Shown piece after piece: positions 9,145-24,301 of a stretch of DNA of 64,000 nt. Origin of the DNA: Silvania confinis (GTDB taxonomy: Bacteria > Pseudomonadota > Gammaproteobacteria > Enterobacterales > Enterobacteriaceae). The notes under the pieces were generated by a model that saw nothing but the letters and a program-made list of their open reading frames with translations, was not told where the DNA came from and made no database searches. Position 1 is the stretch's first letter. Every line of letters starts with the position of its first letter. The position numbers were made by a program, and so were the translations under genes. Location: contig NZ_JAMGZJ010000063.1 of NCBI RefSeq assembly GCF_025564085.1, forward strand, positions 1-64,000, in the 5' to 3' direction.

Positions 9145-10641
9145 ATGGCTCACACTCATTTATTAGCAGAAAGAATTTCCCGCCTCAGCAACGCGTTGGA
9201 AAAAGGGCTATTCGAACGCAGTCATGCGATTCGACTCTGTTTGCTGGCGGCGCTAAGCGGCGAAAGTGTATTTCTGCTGGGTCCGCCCGGGATTGCCAAA
9301 AGCCTGATTGCCCGCCGACTAAAATTCGCTTTTCAACATGCCCGGGCATTTGAATACCTGATGACCCGTTTTTCTACGCCAGAGGAGGTCTTTGGCCCGC
9401 TCTCGATTCAGGCGCTAAAAGATGAAGGGCGCTATGAACGTCTGACTGCGGGCTATCTCCCGGAAGCAGAGATTGTTTTTCTCGATGAGATCTGGAAAGC
9501 CGGCCCGGCGATCCTCAATACCTTGCTGACCGCCATCAATGAACGCCGGTTCCGTAACGGTGCGTACGAAGGCAAAATCCCGATGCGCCTGCTGGTGGCC
9601 GCGTCCAACGAACTGCCCGAAGCCGACAGCAGCCTGGAAGCGCTGTATGACCGCATGCTGATCCGTCTGTGGCTCGACAAAGTGCAGGACAAAGCGAATT
9701 TCCGCTCGCTGCTGATTACCCAGCAGGATGAGAACGACAATCCCGTGCCTGCCGCACTTCAGGTCACTGACGAGGAGTATCAGCAGTGGCAGCACGATAT
9801 CGGCAAAATCACGCTGCCGGATGCGGTGTTCGATTTGGTCTTTATGCTGCGCCAGCAGCTGGATAACCTGCCGGGCGCGCCTTACGTGTCTGACCGTCGC
9901 TGGAAAAAAGCCATTCGCCTGCTGCAGGCCAGCGCCCTGTTCAGCGGCCGCGATGCGGTTGCCCCCATCGATCTGATCCTGCTGAAGGATTGCCTGTGGC
10001 ATGACGCCAGCGGCATGAACCTGATGCAGCAGCAGCTGGAAATATTGATGACCGGGCACGCGTGGGGGCAGCAGGAGATGCTCAATCAGCTTGGGGCCAT
10101 TACTCAGCGCCGCCTCCAGCTGCAACAGCAGCAAAGCGATAAAACCGCCCTGAGAGTGAGCCGCCAGAGCGGCATGTTCGCCCGGAAACCGCATTATGAA
10201 TTACCGGACGAACTGACCGATACCACGCTGACGCTGCTGCTCCAGCAGCCGCTTAAGCTCCATGAAATGCAGGTGATTCACATCACCATTGAGCGTGAAG
10301 CCCTCTCCCTGTGGCTGAGCAAAGGCGGCGAGATCCGCGGCAAACTCAACGGCATCGGCTTTGCCCAACAGCTCAATATGGAAGTGGACGGCAGCCTGCA
10401 TCTGGTGATCCGTGACGTCAGCTTGCAGGGATCGCGTCTTGCGCTGCCCGGCACCACATCGGAAAGCGTCCCGGAAGAGATCAAACAGCAGCTGGAAGCG
10501 CTGGATAACCAGTGGCACCTGCAGCACACCCGCTTTAGCGAACAGCAAAAATGCCTCTTTATTCACAGCGACTGGCTGGGACGCATTGAATCCAGCCTGC
10601 AGGATGTGATCGCGCAGATTAAACAGGCGCGTCAATGCTGA
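9145..10641 (+). CDS. ravA: MoxR-type AAA+ ATPase RavA
   Basis: Hexameric AAA+ ATPase that in E. coli binds lysine decarboxylase LdcI (CadA) and works with ViaA. It has 498 residues, the family length. Walker A is GPPGIAKS near residue 48, Walker B is [10 protein letters not shown], and the sensor region [21 protein letters not shown] is MoxR-like. The C-terminal part is the elongated LARA domain (about 330-430). The 3' end overlaps viaA by 7 bases, so the two are coupled. The spacing of its AAGGA site (about 12 bases) is slightly long. Confidence 0.97.
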   Translation: MAHTHLLAERISRLSNALEKGLFERSHAIRLCLLAALSGESVFLLGPPGIAKSLIARRLKFAFQHARAFEYLMTRFSTPEEVFGPLSIQALKDEGRYERLTAGYLPEAEIVFLDEIWKAGPAILNTLLTAINERRFRNGAYEGKIPMRLLVAASNELPEADSSLEALYDRMLIRLWLDKVQDKANFRSLLITQQDENDNPVPAALQVTDEEYQQWQHDIGKITLPDAVFDLVFMLRQQLDNLPGAPYVSDRRWKKAIRLLQASALFSGRDAVAPIDLILLKDCLWHDASGMNLMQQQLEILMTGHAWGQQEMLNQLGAITQRRLQLQQQQSDKTALRVSRQSGMFARKPHYELPDELTDTTLTLLLQQPLKLHEMQVIHITIEREALSLWLSKGGEIRGKLNGIGFAQQLNMEVDGSLHLVIRDVSLQGSRLALPGTTSESVPEEIKQQLEALDNQWHLQHTRFSEQQKCLFIHSDWLGRIESSLQDVIAQIKQARQC

Positions 10642-12086
10642 CGCTGGATACGCTCAACATCATGCTGGCCGTCGGTGAAGAGGGGATGATCGAAGAGATC
10701 ATCCTCGCCTTGCTGGCCTCGCCGCAGCTGGTGGTCTTTTTTGAAAAATTTCCCCGACTCAAAACCGCCATCACCGACGATCTCCCCCGCTGGCGGGATA
10801 ACTTACGCAAGCGCCTGAAAGATACCCGCGTCCCGCCGGAGCTCACCGAAGAGGTGATGTGTTATCAGCAGAGCCAGTTGGTCTCCACGCCGCAGCTGAT
10901 TGTACAGCTGCCGCAGATCCTGACCCTGCTGGACAAGGTTCACTCCCCGTACGCCAGCCAGGCCCGACAGCTGGTGGCCGATAACACTACCTTCACGCCC
11001 GCCCTGCACACACTGTTTTTACAGCGCTGGCGATTAAGCCTGGTGGTACAGGCCACGTCGCTGAATCAGCAATTACTGGAAGAAGAGCGCGAGCAACTGC
11101 TCAGCGAAGTGCAGGAACGCATGACGTTGACCGGGGCGCTGGAGCCGGTGCTGGTCGAGAACGAAAATGCCGCCGGACGGCTCTGGGATATGAGCGCGGG
11201 CCAGATCAAACGCGGCGATTATCAGCTTATCGTCCGCTATGGTGACTTTCTGGCGCAGCAGCCGGAGCTGATGCAGCTGGCAGAACAGCTGGGCCGTTCG
11301 CGGGAGGCGAAGTCGGTGCCAAAAAAGGATGCCCCACTGGAAACCTTCCGCACCCTGGTGCGCGAACCGGCGACGGTACCGGAGCAGGTGGACGGGTTAC
11401 AACAGAGTGACGATATCCTGCGGCTACTGCCGCCGGAGCTGGCCACCCTCGGTATAACGGAACTCGAATATGAATTTTACCGTCGGCTGGTCGAAAAACA
11501 GCTGCTGACCTACCGCCTGCATGGAGATACCTGGCGTGAGAAGGTCAGCCAGCGCCCGGCGGTGCATCAGGATTTCGACGAACAACCGCGGGGGCCGTTT
11601 ATCGTCTGCGTGGACACGTCCGGTTCGATGGGCGGCTTTAATGAGCAATGCGCCAAAGCCTTTTGTCTGGCGCTGATGCGCGTGGCCCTCGCCGATAGAC
11701 GGCGCTGCTATATCATGCTGTTTTCCAGCGAGGTGGTGGGCTATGAACTCTCGGGTGAGCACGGTCTGGAGCAGGCGATCCGTTTTTTAAGCCAGCGCTT
11801 TCGCGGTGGTACCGATCTTGCCAGCTGTTTTCGCGCCGTTATCGAGCGAATGCAGGGCGGAGAGTGGTATGACGCAGACGCGGTGGTGATCTCGGATTTT
11901 ATTGCCCAGCGGCTGCCGGATGAGGTGGTCAGTAAAATAAAGGTGCAGCAGCGGGAACATCAACATCGTTTTCATGCGGTGGCGATGTCCACCCATGGAA
12001 AACCCGGCATCATGCGCATCTTCGATCATATCTGGCGCTTTGATACCGGGTTACGGAGCCGTTTATTGCGGCGCTGGAAACGCTAA
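10635..12086 (+). CDS. viaA: VWA-domain protein ViaA, RavA partner
   Basis: Partner and stimulator of RavA, 483 residues. The C-terminal von Willebrand A domain (about 320-470) contains an intact [18 protein letters not shown], with the later TDL and VISDF elements. The N-terminal helical half is ViaA-specific. Its ATG lies inside the last codons of ravA. Its stop codon directly abuts the stop of the convergent asnA with no spacer, and no terminator hairpin is seen, so the two transcripts must overlap in antisense. Confidence 0.97.
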   Translation: MLTLDTLNIMLAVGEEGMIEEIILALLASPQLVVFFEKFPRLKTAITDDLPRWRDNLRKRLKDTRVPPELTEEVMCYQQSQLVSTPQLIVQLPQILTLLDKVHSPYASQARQLVADNTTFTPALHTLFLQRWRLSLVVQATSLNQQLLEEEREQLLSEVQERMTLTGALEPVLVENENAAGRLWDMSAGQIKRGDYQLIVRYGDFLAQQPELMQLAEQLGRSREAKSVPKKDAPLETFRTLVREPATVPEQVDGLQQSDDILRLLPPELATLGITELEYEFYRRLVEKQLLTYRLHGDTWREKVSQRPAVHQDFDEQPRGPFIVCVDTSGSMGGFNEQCAKAFCLALMRVALADRRRCYIMLFSSEVVGYELSGEHGLEQAIRFLSQRFRGGTDLASCFRAVIERMQGGEWYDADAVVISDFIAQRLPDEVVSKIKVQQREHQHRFHAVAMSTHGKPGIMRIFDHIWRFDTGLRSRLLRRWKR

Positions 12087-13079
12087 TTACAGCAGCGCAT
12101 CCACGCTATCACGCACCTGTTGCGGCCAGACGCCACACTGAACCTGGCCGATGTGCGACAGCTGCAGCAGGAGCATGGTCAGACGAGACTGACCAATACC
12201 GCCCCCGATAGTCTGCGGCATCTCGCCACGCAGCAGGGCCTGGTGCCACTCCAACTGCAAACGATCTTGATCGCCGGTGATCGACAGCTGACGCTGCAGC
12301 GCTTCGGCATCGACGCGGATCCCCATGGAGGAGAGCTCAAAGGCATCTTCCAGCACCGGGTTCCACACCAAAATATCGCCGTTCAGGCCAGCCAGTCCGC
12401 TGTCACCTTCACTGCTCCAGTCATCATAATCCGGGGCACGCACATCATGGCGCTGTCCATGAGACAGTTTGCCGCCAATCCCAATCAAGAACACGGCACC
12501 CAACTCTTTGGCGATCGCGCGCTCACGGCCTTTGGCATCCAGATCCGGGAAACGGCTCAGCAGTTCCTGGCTGTGGACAAACTGGATCGTTTCCGGCAGG
12601 AACGGGGTTAAACCAAATTCTTTACTGACCGCCGCTTCAGTGGCTTTGATCCCGGCATAGATGGCTTCTACCGTCGATTTCAGCGTGCGGGTATGACGTT
12701 CGCCGTCACCCATTACGCGTTCCCAGTCCCACTGGTCAACGTAAACAGAGTGAATAGCGGTAAGGCGGTCTTCATCGGGGCGAAGGGCTTTCATGTGCGT
12801 GTAAAGCCCTTCGCCCGCGCTGAAGTCGTGTTGTCCCAGGGTTTGCCGTTTCCACTTCGCCAGCGAATGAACCACTTCGAACTGGGCATCGGGCAGTGTT
12901 TTCACTTTCACCTGTACCGCTTTTTCGCAACCAGACAAGTTGTCCTGCGTCCCATCGCCCACACGGCTTAAAATTGGCGCCTGCACTTCAATCAGGCCAA
13001 GCTTATCTTCCAACTGGCGGGAAAAATGGGATTTTACGAAACTGATCTGGCGTTGTTGTGCGATGTAAGCGGTTTTCAT
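12087..13079 (-). CDS. asnA: Aspartate-ammonia ligase (asparagine synthetase A)
   Basis: Makes asparagine from aspartate, ammonia and ATP (AMP-forming). It has 330 residues, with a fold related to class II aminoacyl-tRNA synthetases. Conserved stretches include [22 protein letters not shown] at the N-terminus, [10 protein letters not shown], and near the C-terminus [17 protein letters not shown]. It is divergent from its activator gene asnC, with a good AGGAG site 8 bases before the ATG. The 150-bp asnA-asnC spacer must hold both promoters and AsnC sites. Confidence 0.98.
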   Translation of the reverse strand: MKTAYIAQQRQISFVKSHFSRQLEDKLGLIEVQAPILSRVGDGTQDNLSGCEKAVQVKVKTLPDAQFEVVHSLAKWKRQTLGQHDFSAGEGLYTHMKALRPDEDRLTAIHSVYVDQWDWERVMGDGERHTRTLKSTVEAIYAGIKATEAAVSKEFGLTPFLPETIQFVHSQELLSRFPDLDAKGRERAIAKELGAVFLIGIGGKLSHGQRHDVRAPDYDDWSSEGDSGLAGLNGDILVWNPVLEDAFELSSMGIRVDAEALQRQLSITGDQDRLQLEWHQALLRGEMPQTIGGGIGQSRLTMLLLQLSHIGQVQCGVWPQQVRDSVDALL

Positions 13080-13229
13080 TATTTATACTCCTGCGTCCTG
13101 TTGGCACTGATTAAGCAACAAAAAAGAACGCCTTTCAATAATCCAACAATAAAATGACGCCATCGCTTTTGATTCACTAAAATTACCCGCTAAAATAGAG
13201 TGATTCATTAATCTTCATAAGAAAAAACT

Positions 13230-13688
13230 ATGGAAAATTATCAGATCGACAATCTGGACCGCGGCATTCTTGAAGCCCTGATGGCCAACGCCCGTACCGC
13301 CTATGCCGAACTGGCAAAACAGTTTGGCGTCAGCCCTGGTACCATTCACGTTCGCGTAGAGAAAATGAAACAGGCGGGGATCATTACCGGGGCGCATATC
13401 GACGTCAGCCCAAAACATCTGGGTTACGACGTGTGCTGCTTTATCGGCATCATCCTGAAAAGCGCAAAAGACTATCCTTCAGCGCTGGCAAAATTGAATG
13501 CGCTGGATGAAGTCACCGAAGCCTATTACACCACCGGCCACTACAGCATCTTTATTAAGGTGATGTGTCGATCGATCGATGCCCTCCAGCAGGTACTTAT
13601 CAACAAGATCCAAACAATTGATGAAATTCAGTCCACCGAGACGCTGATCTCGCTGCAGAACCCGATTATGCGTACCATCCGCCCGTAG
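13230..13688 (+). CDS. asnC: Lrp-family regulator AsnC
   Basis: Asparagine-responsive regulator, known in E. coli to activate asnA and repress itself. It has 152 residues. The N-terminal helix-turn-helix (about 5-50, TAYAELAKQFGVSPGTIHVRVEKM) is followed by a RAM ligand-binding domain (about 65-145, with GHYSIFIKVMC). It is divergent from asnA. In E. coli transcription from asnC can continue into mioC and oriC, and the same order is kept here. Confidence 0.97.
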   Translation: MENYQIDNLDRGILEALMANARTAYAELAKQFGVSPGTIHVRVEKMKQAGIITGAHIDVSPKHLGYDVCCFIGIILKSAKDYPSALAKLNALDEVTEAYYTTGHYSIFIKVMCRSIDALQQVLINKIQTIDEIQSTETLISLQNPIMRTIRP

Positions 13689-13709
13689 ACAGGCAAAATA
13701 ATCACCACA

Positions 13710-13718
13710 TTTTCCACA
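13710..13718 (+). promoter_or_regulatory. DnaA box in the mioC promoter
   Basis: TTTTCCACA fits the DnaA consensus TTWTNCACA and lies in the asnC-mioC spacer about 60 bases before the mioC start. In E. coli a DnaA box at this place represses mioC transcription, which runs into oriC. Confidence 0.8.
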
Positions 13719-13779
13719 GGTAGATCCCAGGGCATTCACAGCGTACAATACCCCACTCTGAACTCAGGAGTGGTCGATC

Positions 13780-14229
13780 ATGGCGGATGTAACTCTCATT
13801 ACCGGTAGCACCCTTGGCGGCGCTGAATATGTCGCGGAACATCTGGCCGAGAAGCTGGAAGATGCCGGCTTTTCGACACAAACGCTGCACGGGCCGTTAT
13901 TAGAAGATCTGCCGATCGACGGGATCTGGCTGTTGATCACCTCAACGCACGGTGCCGGGGATCTTCCGGATAACCTGCTTCCTTTATATGAAGAGTTAAA
14001 AGAGCAGCAGCCTGACCTCGCGAACGTCCGTTTTGGTGCGATTGGCCTCGGTAGCCGGGAATATGACACCTTCTGCGGTGCCGTTGAGAAAGTTGAGACG
14101 GAATTCAAGGCCTGCGGAGCGCAACAGATTGGTGAAACGCTGAAGATCAACATCCTCGATCACGATATTCCGGAAGATCCAGCAGAGATCTGGCTGGCTG
14201 AATGGAAAAATTTACTCAAAAACGATTAA
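13780..14229 (+). CDS. mioC: Flavodoxin-like protein MioC
   Basis: Small FMN-binding flavodoxin, 149 residues. The phosphate-binding loop ITGSTLGGAEYVAE is at the N-terminus, the next loop is TSTHGAGDLPDN, and GLGSREYDTFCGA lies by the isoalloxazine site. In E. coli it has been linked to biotin synthase activity in vitro. It sits immediately beside oriC and is transcribed toward it, so its promoter, with a DnaA box, can influence initiation. A CAGGAG site precedes the start. Confidence 0.96.
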   Translation: MADVTLITGSTLGGAEYVAEHLAEKLEDAGFSTQTLHGPLLEDLPIDGIWLLITSTHGAGDLPDNLLPLYEELKEQQPDLANVRFGAIGLGSREYDTFCGAVEKVETEFKACGAQQIGETLKINILDHDIPEDPAEIWLAEWKNLLKND

Positions 14230-14492
14230 AGATCGTGCGATCAGTTGTGGATAACTATGGTTAAAAGCTTTGATTAACCGGTAGTTATCCCATGAACAAC
14301 CGCTGGTGACTTTTTGGCCTGTGCATAACATGCCATTTTGATCCCAGCTTATACGTCGCAGGATCACCGATCATACACAGCAAACGATCCTTCCTAACCA
14401 CATGATCTTATTCATGAGATCCGGCTTACCCACAGAAAACCGCGATCCTAATAAGAGATCATAATAAAACAGATCTCTAAATAAAAAGATCT
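14230..14492. other. oriC: Chromosomal replication origin oriC
   Basis: Enteric oriC in the order mioC - oriC - mnmG. DnaA boxes by E. coli name: R4 TTATCCACA (14246-14254, minus), R3 TTATCCCAT (14285-14293, weak), R2 TTATGCACA (14320-14328, minus), R5M TCATACACA (14371-14379), R1 TTACCCACA (14426-14434). The unwinding region next to mnmG holds three 13-mers on the minus strand: GATCTCTTATTAG (14448-14460), GATCTGTTTTATT (14463-14475) and GATCTTTTTATTT (14479-14491). About twelve GATC sites allow Dam methylation and SeqA binding. R1 differs from the perfect box at one base. Confidence 0.97.
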
Positions 14493-14602
14493 TCTTTTTA
14501 ATAGCCAGGATCCCAGTGCTTTCTCGATCGACTAAAGTTGAGTAGAATCCACGGCCCGGGCTTCAATCCATTTTCAAACCGCTTTACGCAAGGCAGGAAA
14601 GC

Positions 14603-16492
14603 ATGTTTTATCAGGATCCTTTTGACGTCATCATCATTGGCGGGGGTCACGCAGGCACTGAGGCCGCGATGGCCGCAGCGCGTATGGGTCAGCAGACCCT
14701 GCTTCTGACACACAATATCGACACGCTGGGACAAATGTCCTGTAATCCGGCGATTGGCGGCATTGGGAAAGGACACCTGGTAAAAGAAGTCGATGCGCTT
14801 GGCGGCCTGATGGCGACCGCGATCGATCATGCTGGCATTCAGTTTAGGATACTAAACGCGAGCAAAGGCCCCGCCGTTCGTGCGACTCGTGCTCAGGCCG
14901 ACCGCGTGCTGTACCGTCAGGCGGTGCGTACTGCGCTGGAGAATCAACCGAACCTGATGATCTTCCAACAGGCGGTTGAAGATCTGATCGTCGAGAACGA
15001 TCGCGTCGTTGGCGCCGTCACTCAGATGGGTCTCAAGTTCCGTGCCAAAGCCGTAGTGCTGACAGTCGGGACGTTCCTTGATGGCAAAATTCATATCGGG
15101 ATGGATAACTACAGCGGTGGCCGTGCAGGCGATCCGCCGTCCATTTCGCTGTCGCGCCGACTGCGCGAGCTGCCGCTTCGCGTCAGCCGCCTGAAGACCG
15201 GCACGCCGCCCCGTATTGACGCCCGTACGATCGATTTTAGCGTGCTGGCACAACAACACGGTGACAACCCAATACCGGTCTTCTCGTTCATGGGCAATGT
15301 GGATCAACATCCGCGCCAGGTGCCGTGCTATGTCACGCATACGAACGAGAAAACCCATGACGTGATCCGCAATAACCTCGATCGTAGCCCGATGTATGCT
15401 GGCGTGATCGAAGGGATCGGTCCACGTTACTGCCCGTCGATCGAAGACAAAGTGATGCGCTTTGCCGATCGTAACCAACACCAGATCTTCCTCGAACCAG
15501 AAGGGCTGACCTCTAACGAGATCTACCCTAACGGGATCTCCACCAGCCTGCCATTCGACGTACAGATGCAAATCGTCCGTTCGATGCAGGGGATGGAAAA
15601 CGCGAAGATTGTGCGTCCGGGCTATGCCATTGAGTACGATTTCTTCGATCCGCGTGACTTGAAACCGACCCTGGAAAGCAAATTTATCGAGGGTCTGTTC
15701 TTCGCGGGCCAGATCAACGGCACCACCGGTTACGAAGAAGCCGCTGCACAAGGCCTGCTGGCCGGTCTGAACGCAGCGCGCTTCTCTGCCGAGAAAGAAG
15801 GCTGGGCACCGGGACGTTCTCAGGCTTATCTGGGTGTGCTGGTGGACGACCTCTGCACGCTCGGGACCAAAGAACCGTACCGCATGTTTACCTCGCGTGC
15901 GGAATATCGCCTGATGCTGCGTGAAGACAACGCCGACCTGCGACTGACCGAAATGGGTCGCGAGCTGGGTCTGGTGGATGATGCCCGCTGGGCGCGTTTC
16001 AACGAGAAGCTGGAAAACATCGAGCGTGAACGTCAGCGCCTGAAATCCACTTGGGTAAACCCAACCACAGAGTCTGTAGCCGAAGTGAATGCTCACCTGT
16101 CTGCGCCACTGTCGCGTGAAGCCAGCGGTGAAGATCTGCTCCGTCGTCCGGAGATGACTTACGCACAGATGACCCAGCTGACGCCGTTCGCCCCAGGGCT
16201 GGACGATGTACAAGCTGCAGAACAGGTTGAAATCCAGGTGAAGTACGAAGGTTACATCGCCCGTCAGCAGGACGAGATCGAGAAACAGCAGCGAAACGAG
16301 AATACGATCCTGCCGGCAACGCTGGATTATCGCCTGGTGAATGGTCTCTCCAACGAGGTGATCGCCAAGCTGAATGACCATAAGCCGTCATCCATTGGTC
16401 AGGCAACGCGTATTTCAGGCATCACGCCTGCGGCCATCTCGATTCTGCTGGTCTGGCTGAAAAAACAGGGAATGTTACGCCGCAGCGCGTAA
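14603..16492 (+). CDS. mnmG: tRNA uridine 5-carboxymethylaminomethyl modification enzyme MnmG
   Basis: FAD-dependent subunit that, with MnmE (also in this window at 44433-45797), installs the cmnm5 group on wobble U34 of several tRNAs. It has 629 residues, the standard length. The N-terminal dinucleotide-binding motif is [13 protein letters not shown] (residues 10-22), with the cysteine motif [13 protein letters not shown] near 45-60. A promoter-like -10 TAGAAT (14543-14548) follows the oriC unwinding region. Transcription away from oriC favours initiation in E. coli. AGGA precedes the ATG. Confidence 0.98.
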   Translation: MFYQDPFDVIIIGGGHAGTEAAMAAARMGQQTLLLTHNIDTLGQMSCNPAIGGIGKGHLVKEVDALGGLMATAIDHAGIQFRILNASKGPAVRATRAQADRVLYRQAVRTALENQPNLMIFQQAVEDLIVENDRVVGAVTQMGLKFRAKAVVLTVGTFLDGKIHIGMDNYSGGRAGDPPSISLSRRLRELPLRVSRLKTGTPPRIDARTIDFSVLAQQHGDNPIPVFSFMGNVDQHPRQVPCYVTHTNEKTHDVIRNNLDRSPMYAGVIEGIGPRYCPSIEDKVMRFADRNQHQIFLEPEGLTSNEIYPNGISTSLPFDVQMQIVRSMQGMENAKIVRPGYAIEYDFFDPRDLKPTLESKFIEGLFFAGQINGTTGYEEAAAQGLLAGLNAARFSAEKEGWAPGRSQAYLGVLVDDLCTLGTKEPYRMFTSRAEYRLMLREDNADLRLTEMGRELGLVDDARWARFNEKLENIERERQRLKSTWVNPTTESVAEVNAHLSAPLSREASGEDLLRRPEMTYAQMTQLTPFAPGLDDVQAAEQVEIQVKYEGYIARQQDEIEKQQRNENTILPATLDYRLVNGLSNEVIAKLNDHKPSSIGQATRISGITPAAISILLVWLKKQGMLRRSA

Positions 16493-16514
16493 TTCCGTTC
16501 TTCGCTGTGGTTAT

Positions 16515-16582
16515 GGTGGGTGGCGCTAACGCTTACCCGCCCTACCATTCGCAGGCCCGGTAAGCGTCAGCCCCACCGGGCA
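16515..16582. repeat. BIME-type pair of REP elements between mnmG and rsmG
   Basis: Two inverted REP-like units, GGTGGCGCTAACGCTTACCC and GGCCCGGTAAGCG...CCACCGGGC, separated by a short spacer, fill most of the mnmG-rsmG gap. They can fold on the transcript and probably stabilise the upstream mnmG message. Confidence 0.8.
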
Positions 16583-16605
16583 ATTCTTTTAAACAGGTAT
16601 TCACC

Positions 16606-17229
16606 GTGCTCAACAAACTCACTCGTCTGCTGGATCAAGCCGGCATTTCGCTCACCGATCACCAGAAAAACCAGCTGGTGGGGTATGTCGATATGCTCAA
16701 CAAATGGAACAAGGCCTATAATCTCACCTCGGTGCGTGATCCCAACGAGATGTTGATTCGTCATATCCTCGACAGCATCGTTGTGGCACCCCACCTGCAG
16801 GGCGAGCGTTTTATCGATGTTGGCACAGGTCCTGGTCTGCCGGGTATTCCGCTCTCTATCGTACGCCCTGAGTGCCAGTTCACGCTGCTGGACAGCCTGG
16901 GCAAGCGCGTGCGCTTCCTGCGTCAGGTTCAGCACGAGCTGAAACTTGAAAATATTCATCCGGTGCAGAGTAGGGTAGAGGACTTCCCGGCAGAGCCGCC
17001 GTTTGATGGCGTCATCAGCCGTGCCTTCGCTTCGCTCAATGATATGATCAGCTGGTGCAAGCACTTGCCTGCGCAAAACGGACGCTTCTATGCCCTGAAA
17101 GGCGTGCTGCCGGAAGATGAAATTGCACACATGCCAGCGGGATTCTCTGTTGAATCTGCGGTTAAGCTGCGTGTCCCTCAACTGGAAGGGGAGCGTCATT
17201 TGGTGGTAATTAAGCCAAACAATTTTTAA
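16606..17229 (+). CDS. rsmG: 16S rRNA (guanine-527-N7)-methyltransferase RsmG
   Basis: Methylates N7 of G527 in 16S rRNA using S-adenosylmethionine; loss gives low-level streptomycin resistance in other bacteria. It has 207 residues, starting with GTG as in E. coli. The SAM-binding loop [17 protein letters not shown] lies near residues 67-83, then [15 protein letters not shown]. It is separated from mnmG by a REP pair and followed by a 600-bp A/T-rich region before atpI. Confidence 0.97.
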   Translation: MLNKLTRLLDQAGISLTDHQKNQLVGYVDMLNKWNKAYNLTSVRDPNEMLIRHILDSIVVAPHLQGERFIDVGTGPGLPGIPLSIVRPECQFTLLDSLGKRVRFLRQVQHELKLENIHPVQSRVEDFPAEPPFDGVISRAFASLNDMISWCKHLPAQNGRFYALKGVLPEDEIAHMPAGFSVESAVKLRVPQLEGERHLVVIKPNNF

Positions 17230-17844
17230 AAAATTAATAAAAAATGTGGAATTTGTGCTGTTCTTTGTATGTTAAATAACAGCGTCAGGCACCGGAAACG
17301 TGCAGATTAATTTTAACCTTAATGTTACTGATGTTTTTCCTGTGGTTAACGTTGTGGGTCGTTAACCCTGAAATATAATCAACCAGGGAAATATCAGCCT
17401 GCTAAAAGTAGGCAGAGGTAACAAGATTGCAATGTTAAATTTTTATTATAAATGTCAATAAAAGGTTTTCATTGTGTACAGGGCTGTTTTGGGAAAAGTT
17501 ACTGAAATTACTCTTTAATATCAGAAAGATGAAATACGGTGATTTACTGATTTGATTTGTTCGACCTTAACGTAAATGCCTATTTTGTGATCGTGTGCAC
17601 GCTTTACTGCCAATGTTTCTACGTGGTTTGCAGTTTTAATGAGTCGTTCTCAGTTTAACTAAAAGTTAAGAAATAGCGTCGCAGAAAAATATTTAAACAT
17701 TTATTCACCTTTTCGCTACTTATTGTTTGAAATCACGGGGCCGCACCGTATAATTTGACCGCTTTTTGCTGCTTGACTCAGAGCCTTAAAGAACGTTTTA
17801 TACGACACGCGACATACCTCGAAGTAGGCAGGAGTAAAAACGTG
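17230..17844 (+). promoter_or_regulatory. A/T-rich atp operon upstream region and promoter
   Basis: This 615-bp gap holds no credible gene. Near its right end is the main atp promoter: -35 TTGAAA (17727-17732), 16-bp spacer, -10 TATAAT (17749-17754), in a setting nearly identical to the E. coli atp promoter. The remainder is A/T-rich with long T and A runs, typical of H-NS-type or bent DNA. Nothing else could be assigned. Confidence 0.8.
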
Positions 17845-19346
<1,502 letters not shown>

Positions 19347-19385
19347 TAAAACCCCAAGCCACAGAAATTTAAGAGGTATTGTGCT

Positions 19386-19856
19386 GTGAACATGAACGCA
19401 ACAATCCTCGGCCAGGCCATCGCGTTTATTCTCTTTGTCTGGTTCTGCATGAAGTATGTATGGCCGCCTTTAATGGCAGCCATCGAAAAACGTCAAAAAG
19501 AAATTGCTGACGGTTTGGCTTCTGCTGAACGCGCTAAGAAAGATTTGGACCTTGCACAGGCCAACGCGACAGACCAGCTGAAAAAAGCGAAAGCTGAAGC
19601 TCAGGTGATCATTGAACAGGCTAACAAACGCCGTTCTCAGATCCTGGACGACGTGAAAGCTGAAGCAGAACAGGAACGCACTAAGATCGTTGCACAGGCG
19701 CAGGCAGAAATTGATGCCGAGCGTAAACGTGCTCGTGAAGAACTGCGTAAGCAGGTCGCGATTCTGGCTGTTGCTGGCGCCGAGAAGATCATCGAACGTT
19801 CCGTGGATGTAGCTGCTAACAGCGACATCGTGGACAAACTTGTCGCTGAACTGTAA
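19386..19856 (+). CDS. atpF: F0F1 ATP synthase subunit b
   Basis: Peripheral stator stalk, 156 residues. One N-terminal membrane helix (about 5-25) is followed by a long charged coiled coil (30-140) rich in Ala, Lys and Glu that dimerises and binds delta. The start is GTG at 19386, as in E. coli, with AAGAGG upstream. An ATG two codons later is possible but less likely. Confidence 0.98.
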   Translation: MNMNATILGQAIAFILFVWFCMKYVWPPLMAAIEKRQKEIADGLASAERAKKDLDLAQANATDQLKKAKAEAQVIIEQANKRRSQILDDVKAEAEQERTKIVAQAQAEIDAERKRAREELRKQVAILAVAGAEKIIERSVDVAANSDIVDKLVAEL

Positions 19857-19870
19857 GGAGGGAGGGGCTG

Positions 19871-20404
19871 ATGTCTGAATTTATTACGGTAGCTCGCCCC
19901 TACGCCAAAGCAGCTTTTGACTTTGCTATCGAACACCAAAATGTCGATCGCTGGCAGAATATGCTGGCGTTTGCCGCTGAGGTAACGAAAAACGAACACA
20001 TGGCTGAGATGCTTTCTGGTGCACTGGCACCAGAGACCCTCGCCAGTTCGTTCATCGCCATTTGCGGTGAGCAACTGGACACCAACGGTCAGAACCTGAT
20101 TCGGGTAATGGCAGAAAATGGTCGTCTTAAAGCGCTCCCGGATGTTCTTGAGCAGTTCGAGCACTTACGTGCCCTCAGTGAAGCGACCGTTGAAGTTCAT
20201 GTAACTTCTTCAATTGAACTGAGTAAAGAACAGCTTTCGAAGATCACCGTTGCGATGGAAAAACGTTTGTCACGCAAAGTGAAGCTGAATTGCAATATAG
20301 ATAAGTCTGTAATGGCGGGCGTAATCATCCGAGCGGGTGATATGGTCATTGATGGCAGCGTACGCGGCCGTCTTGAACGCCTTGCAGACGTCTTGCAGTC
20401 TTAA
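19871..20404 (+). CDS. atpH: F0F1 ATP synthase subunit delta
   Basis: Connects the b-dimer stalk to the top of the alpha3beta3 head. It has 177 residues. The N-terminal helical domain begins [14 protein letters not shown], and the C-terminal segment [18 protein letters not shown] is the OSCP/delta signature. It follows atpF by 14 bases with a GGAGGGAGG ribosome-binding site. Confidence 0.98.
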   Translation: MSEFITVARPYAKAAFDFAIEHQNVDRWQNMLAFAAEVTKNEHMAEMLSGALAPETLASSFIAICGEQLDTNGQNLIRVMAENGRLKALPDVLEQFEHLRALSEATVEVHVTSSIELSKEQLSKITVAMEKRLSRKVKLNCNIDKSVMAGVIIRAGDMVIDGSVRGRLERLADVLQS

Positions 20405-20416
20405 GGGGACTGGAGC

Positions 20417-21958
20417 ATGCAACTGAATTCCACCGAAATCAGCGAACTGATCAAGCAGCGCATTGCTCAGTTCAGTGTTGTGAGTGAAGCTCACAACGAA
20501 GGTACTATTGTTTCTGTAAGCGACGGTGTTATCCGCATCCACGGCCTGGCCGATTGTATGCAGGGTGAGATGATTTCCCTGCCGGGTAACCGTTACGCTA
20601 TCGCACTGAACCTGGAGCGCGACTCCGTAGGTGCAGTTGTGATGGGTCCGTATTCTGACCTCGCCGAAGGCATGAAGGTTAAGTGTACTGGCCGTATTCT
20701 TGAAGTTCCGGTTGGCCGTGGCCTGCTGGGTCGCGTGGTGAACACCCTGGGTGCACCAATCGACGGTAAAGGTCCGATTGATAACGATGGCTTCTCGCCA
20801 ATCGAAGTTATCGCGCCAGGCGTTATCGAACGTCAGTCCGTCGACCAGCCGGTGCAGACCGGTTACAAATCCGTTGATGCGATGATTCCAATCGGCCGTG
20901 GCCAGCGTGAGCTGATCATCGGTGACCGTCAGACCGGTAAAACCGCGATGGCTGTCGATGCAATCATCAACCAGCGTGATTCTGGCATCAAATGTGTGTA
21001 CGTGGCTATCGGCCAGAAAGCGTCCACCATTTCAAACGTGGTGCGTAAACTGGAAGAGCACGGCGCGTTGGCTAACACCATCGTTGTTGTGGCGACTGCT
21101 TCTGAATCCGCTGCACTGCAGTATCTTTCTCCGTATGCCGGTTGCGCCATGGGCGAATACTTCCGTGACCGCGGTGAAGATGCACTGATTGTGTACGATG
21201 ACCTGTCCAAACAGGCTGTTGCTTACCGTCAGGTTTCCCTGCTGCTGCGTCGTCCACCAGGACGTGAAGCATTCCCGGGCGACGTGTTCTATCTGCACTC
21301 CCGTCTGCTGGAGCGTGCATCCCGCGTTAACGCGGAATACGTTGAAGCTTTCACCAAAGGTGAAGTGAAAGGCCAGACCGGTTCTCTGACCGCACTGCCA
21401 ATCATCGAAACCCAGGCGGGTGACGTTTCTGCGTTCGTTCCGACCAACGTAATCTCGATTACCGATGGTCAGATCTTCCTGGAAACCAACCTGTTTAACT
21501 CCGGTATTCGTCCGGCAGTTAACCCAGGTATCTCCGTATCCCGTGTGGGTGGTGCAGCGCAGACCAAGATCATCAAGAAACTGTCCGGTGGTATTCGTAC
21601 CGCGCTGGCACAGTATCGTGAACTTGCAGCGTTCTCCCAGTTTGCATCTGACCTTGATGATGCAACCCGTAAACAGCTTGACCATGGTCAGAAAGTGACC
21701 GAGCTGCTGAAACAGAAACAGTATGCCCCTATGTCAGTTGCACAGCAGGGCCTGGTACTGTTCGCAGCAGAACGTGGTTATCTGGGGGATGTAGAACTGG
21801 CGAAAATCGGTAGCTTCGAAGCCGCTCTGCTGGCTTACGCTGACCGTGACCATGCTCCACTGATGCAAGAGATCAACCAGTCCGGTGGCTATAACGACGA
21901 GATCGAAGGCAAGCTGAAAAGCCTGCTCGATTCCTTCAAAGCAACCCAGTCCTGGTAA
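20417..21958 (+). CDS. atpA: F0F1 ATP synthase subunit alpha
   Basis: Non-catalytic nucleotide-binding subunit of F1, 513 residues. The P-loop GDRQTGKTA is near residue 169. The alpha/beta signature [13 protein letters not shown] is near 361-373 and includes the arginine finger. It matches E. coli in length and almost throughout in sequence. It lies 12 bases after atpH, with GGGGAC before the start. Confidence 0.99.
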   Translation: MQLNSTEISELIKQRIAQFSVVSEAHNEGTIVSVSDGVIRIHGLADCMQGEMISLPGNRYAIALNLERDSVGAVVMGPYSDLAEGMKVKCTGRILEVPVGRGLLGRVVNTLGAPIDGKGPIDNDGFSPIEVIAPGVIERQSVDQPVQTGYKSVDAMIPIGRGQRELIIGDRQTGKTAMAVDAIINQRDSGIKCVYVAIGQKASTISNVVRKLEEHGALANTIVVVATASESAALQYLSPYAGCAMGEYFRDRGEDALIVYDDLSKQAVAYRQVSLLLRRPPGREAFPGDVFYLHSRLLERASRVNAEYVEAFTKGEVKGQTGSLTALPIIETQAGDVSAFVPTNVISITDGQIFLETNLFNSGIRPAVNPGISVSRVGGAAQTKIIKKLSGGIRTALAQYRELAAFSQFASDLDDATRKQLDHGQKVTELLKQKQYAPMSVAQQGLVLFAAERGYLGDVELAKIGSFEAALLAYADRDHAPLMQEINQSGGYNDEIEGKLKSLLDSFKATQSW

Positions 21959-22008
21959 AGTCTGGCGGTCTGTCTTAGGGCAGACCGCAAGGCATTGAGG
22001 AGAAGCTC

Positions 22009-24281
<2,273 letters not shown>

Positions 24282-24301
24282 CGCCTTAATCGGAGGGTGA
24301 T

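Noticed and set aside
14852-16381. 509-codon open frame on the minus strand inside mnmG
   Set aside because: Mirror of a highly conserved gene's codon bias; no start context and no recognisable protein.
17230-17726. Search for a small gene or sRNA in the rsmG-atpI gap
   Set aside because: A/T-rich, many stops in all frames, no terminator-like hairpin with a promoter; the same gap exists in E. coli without a gene.
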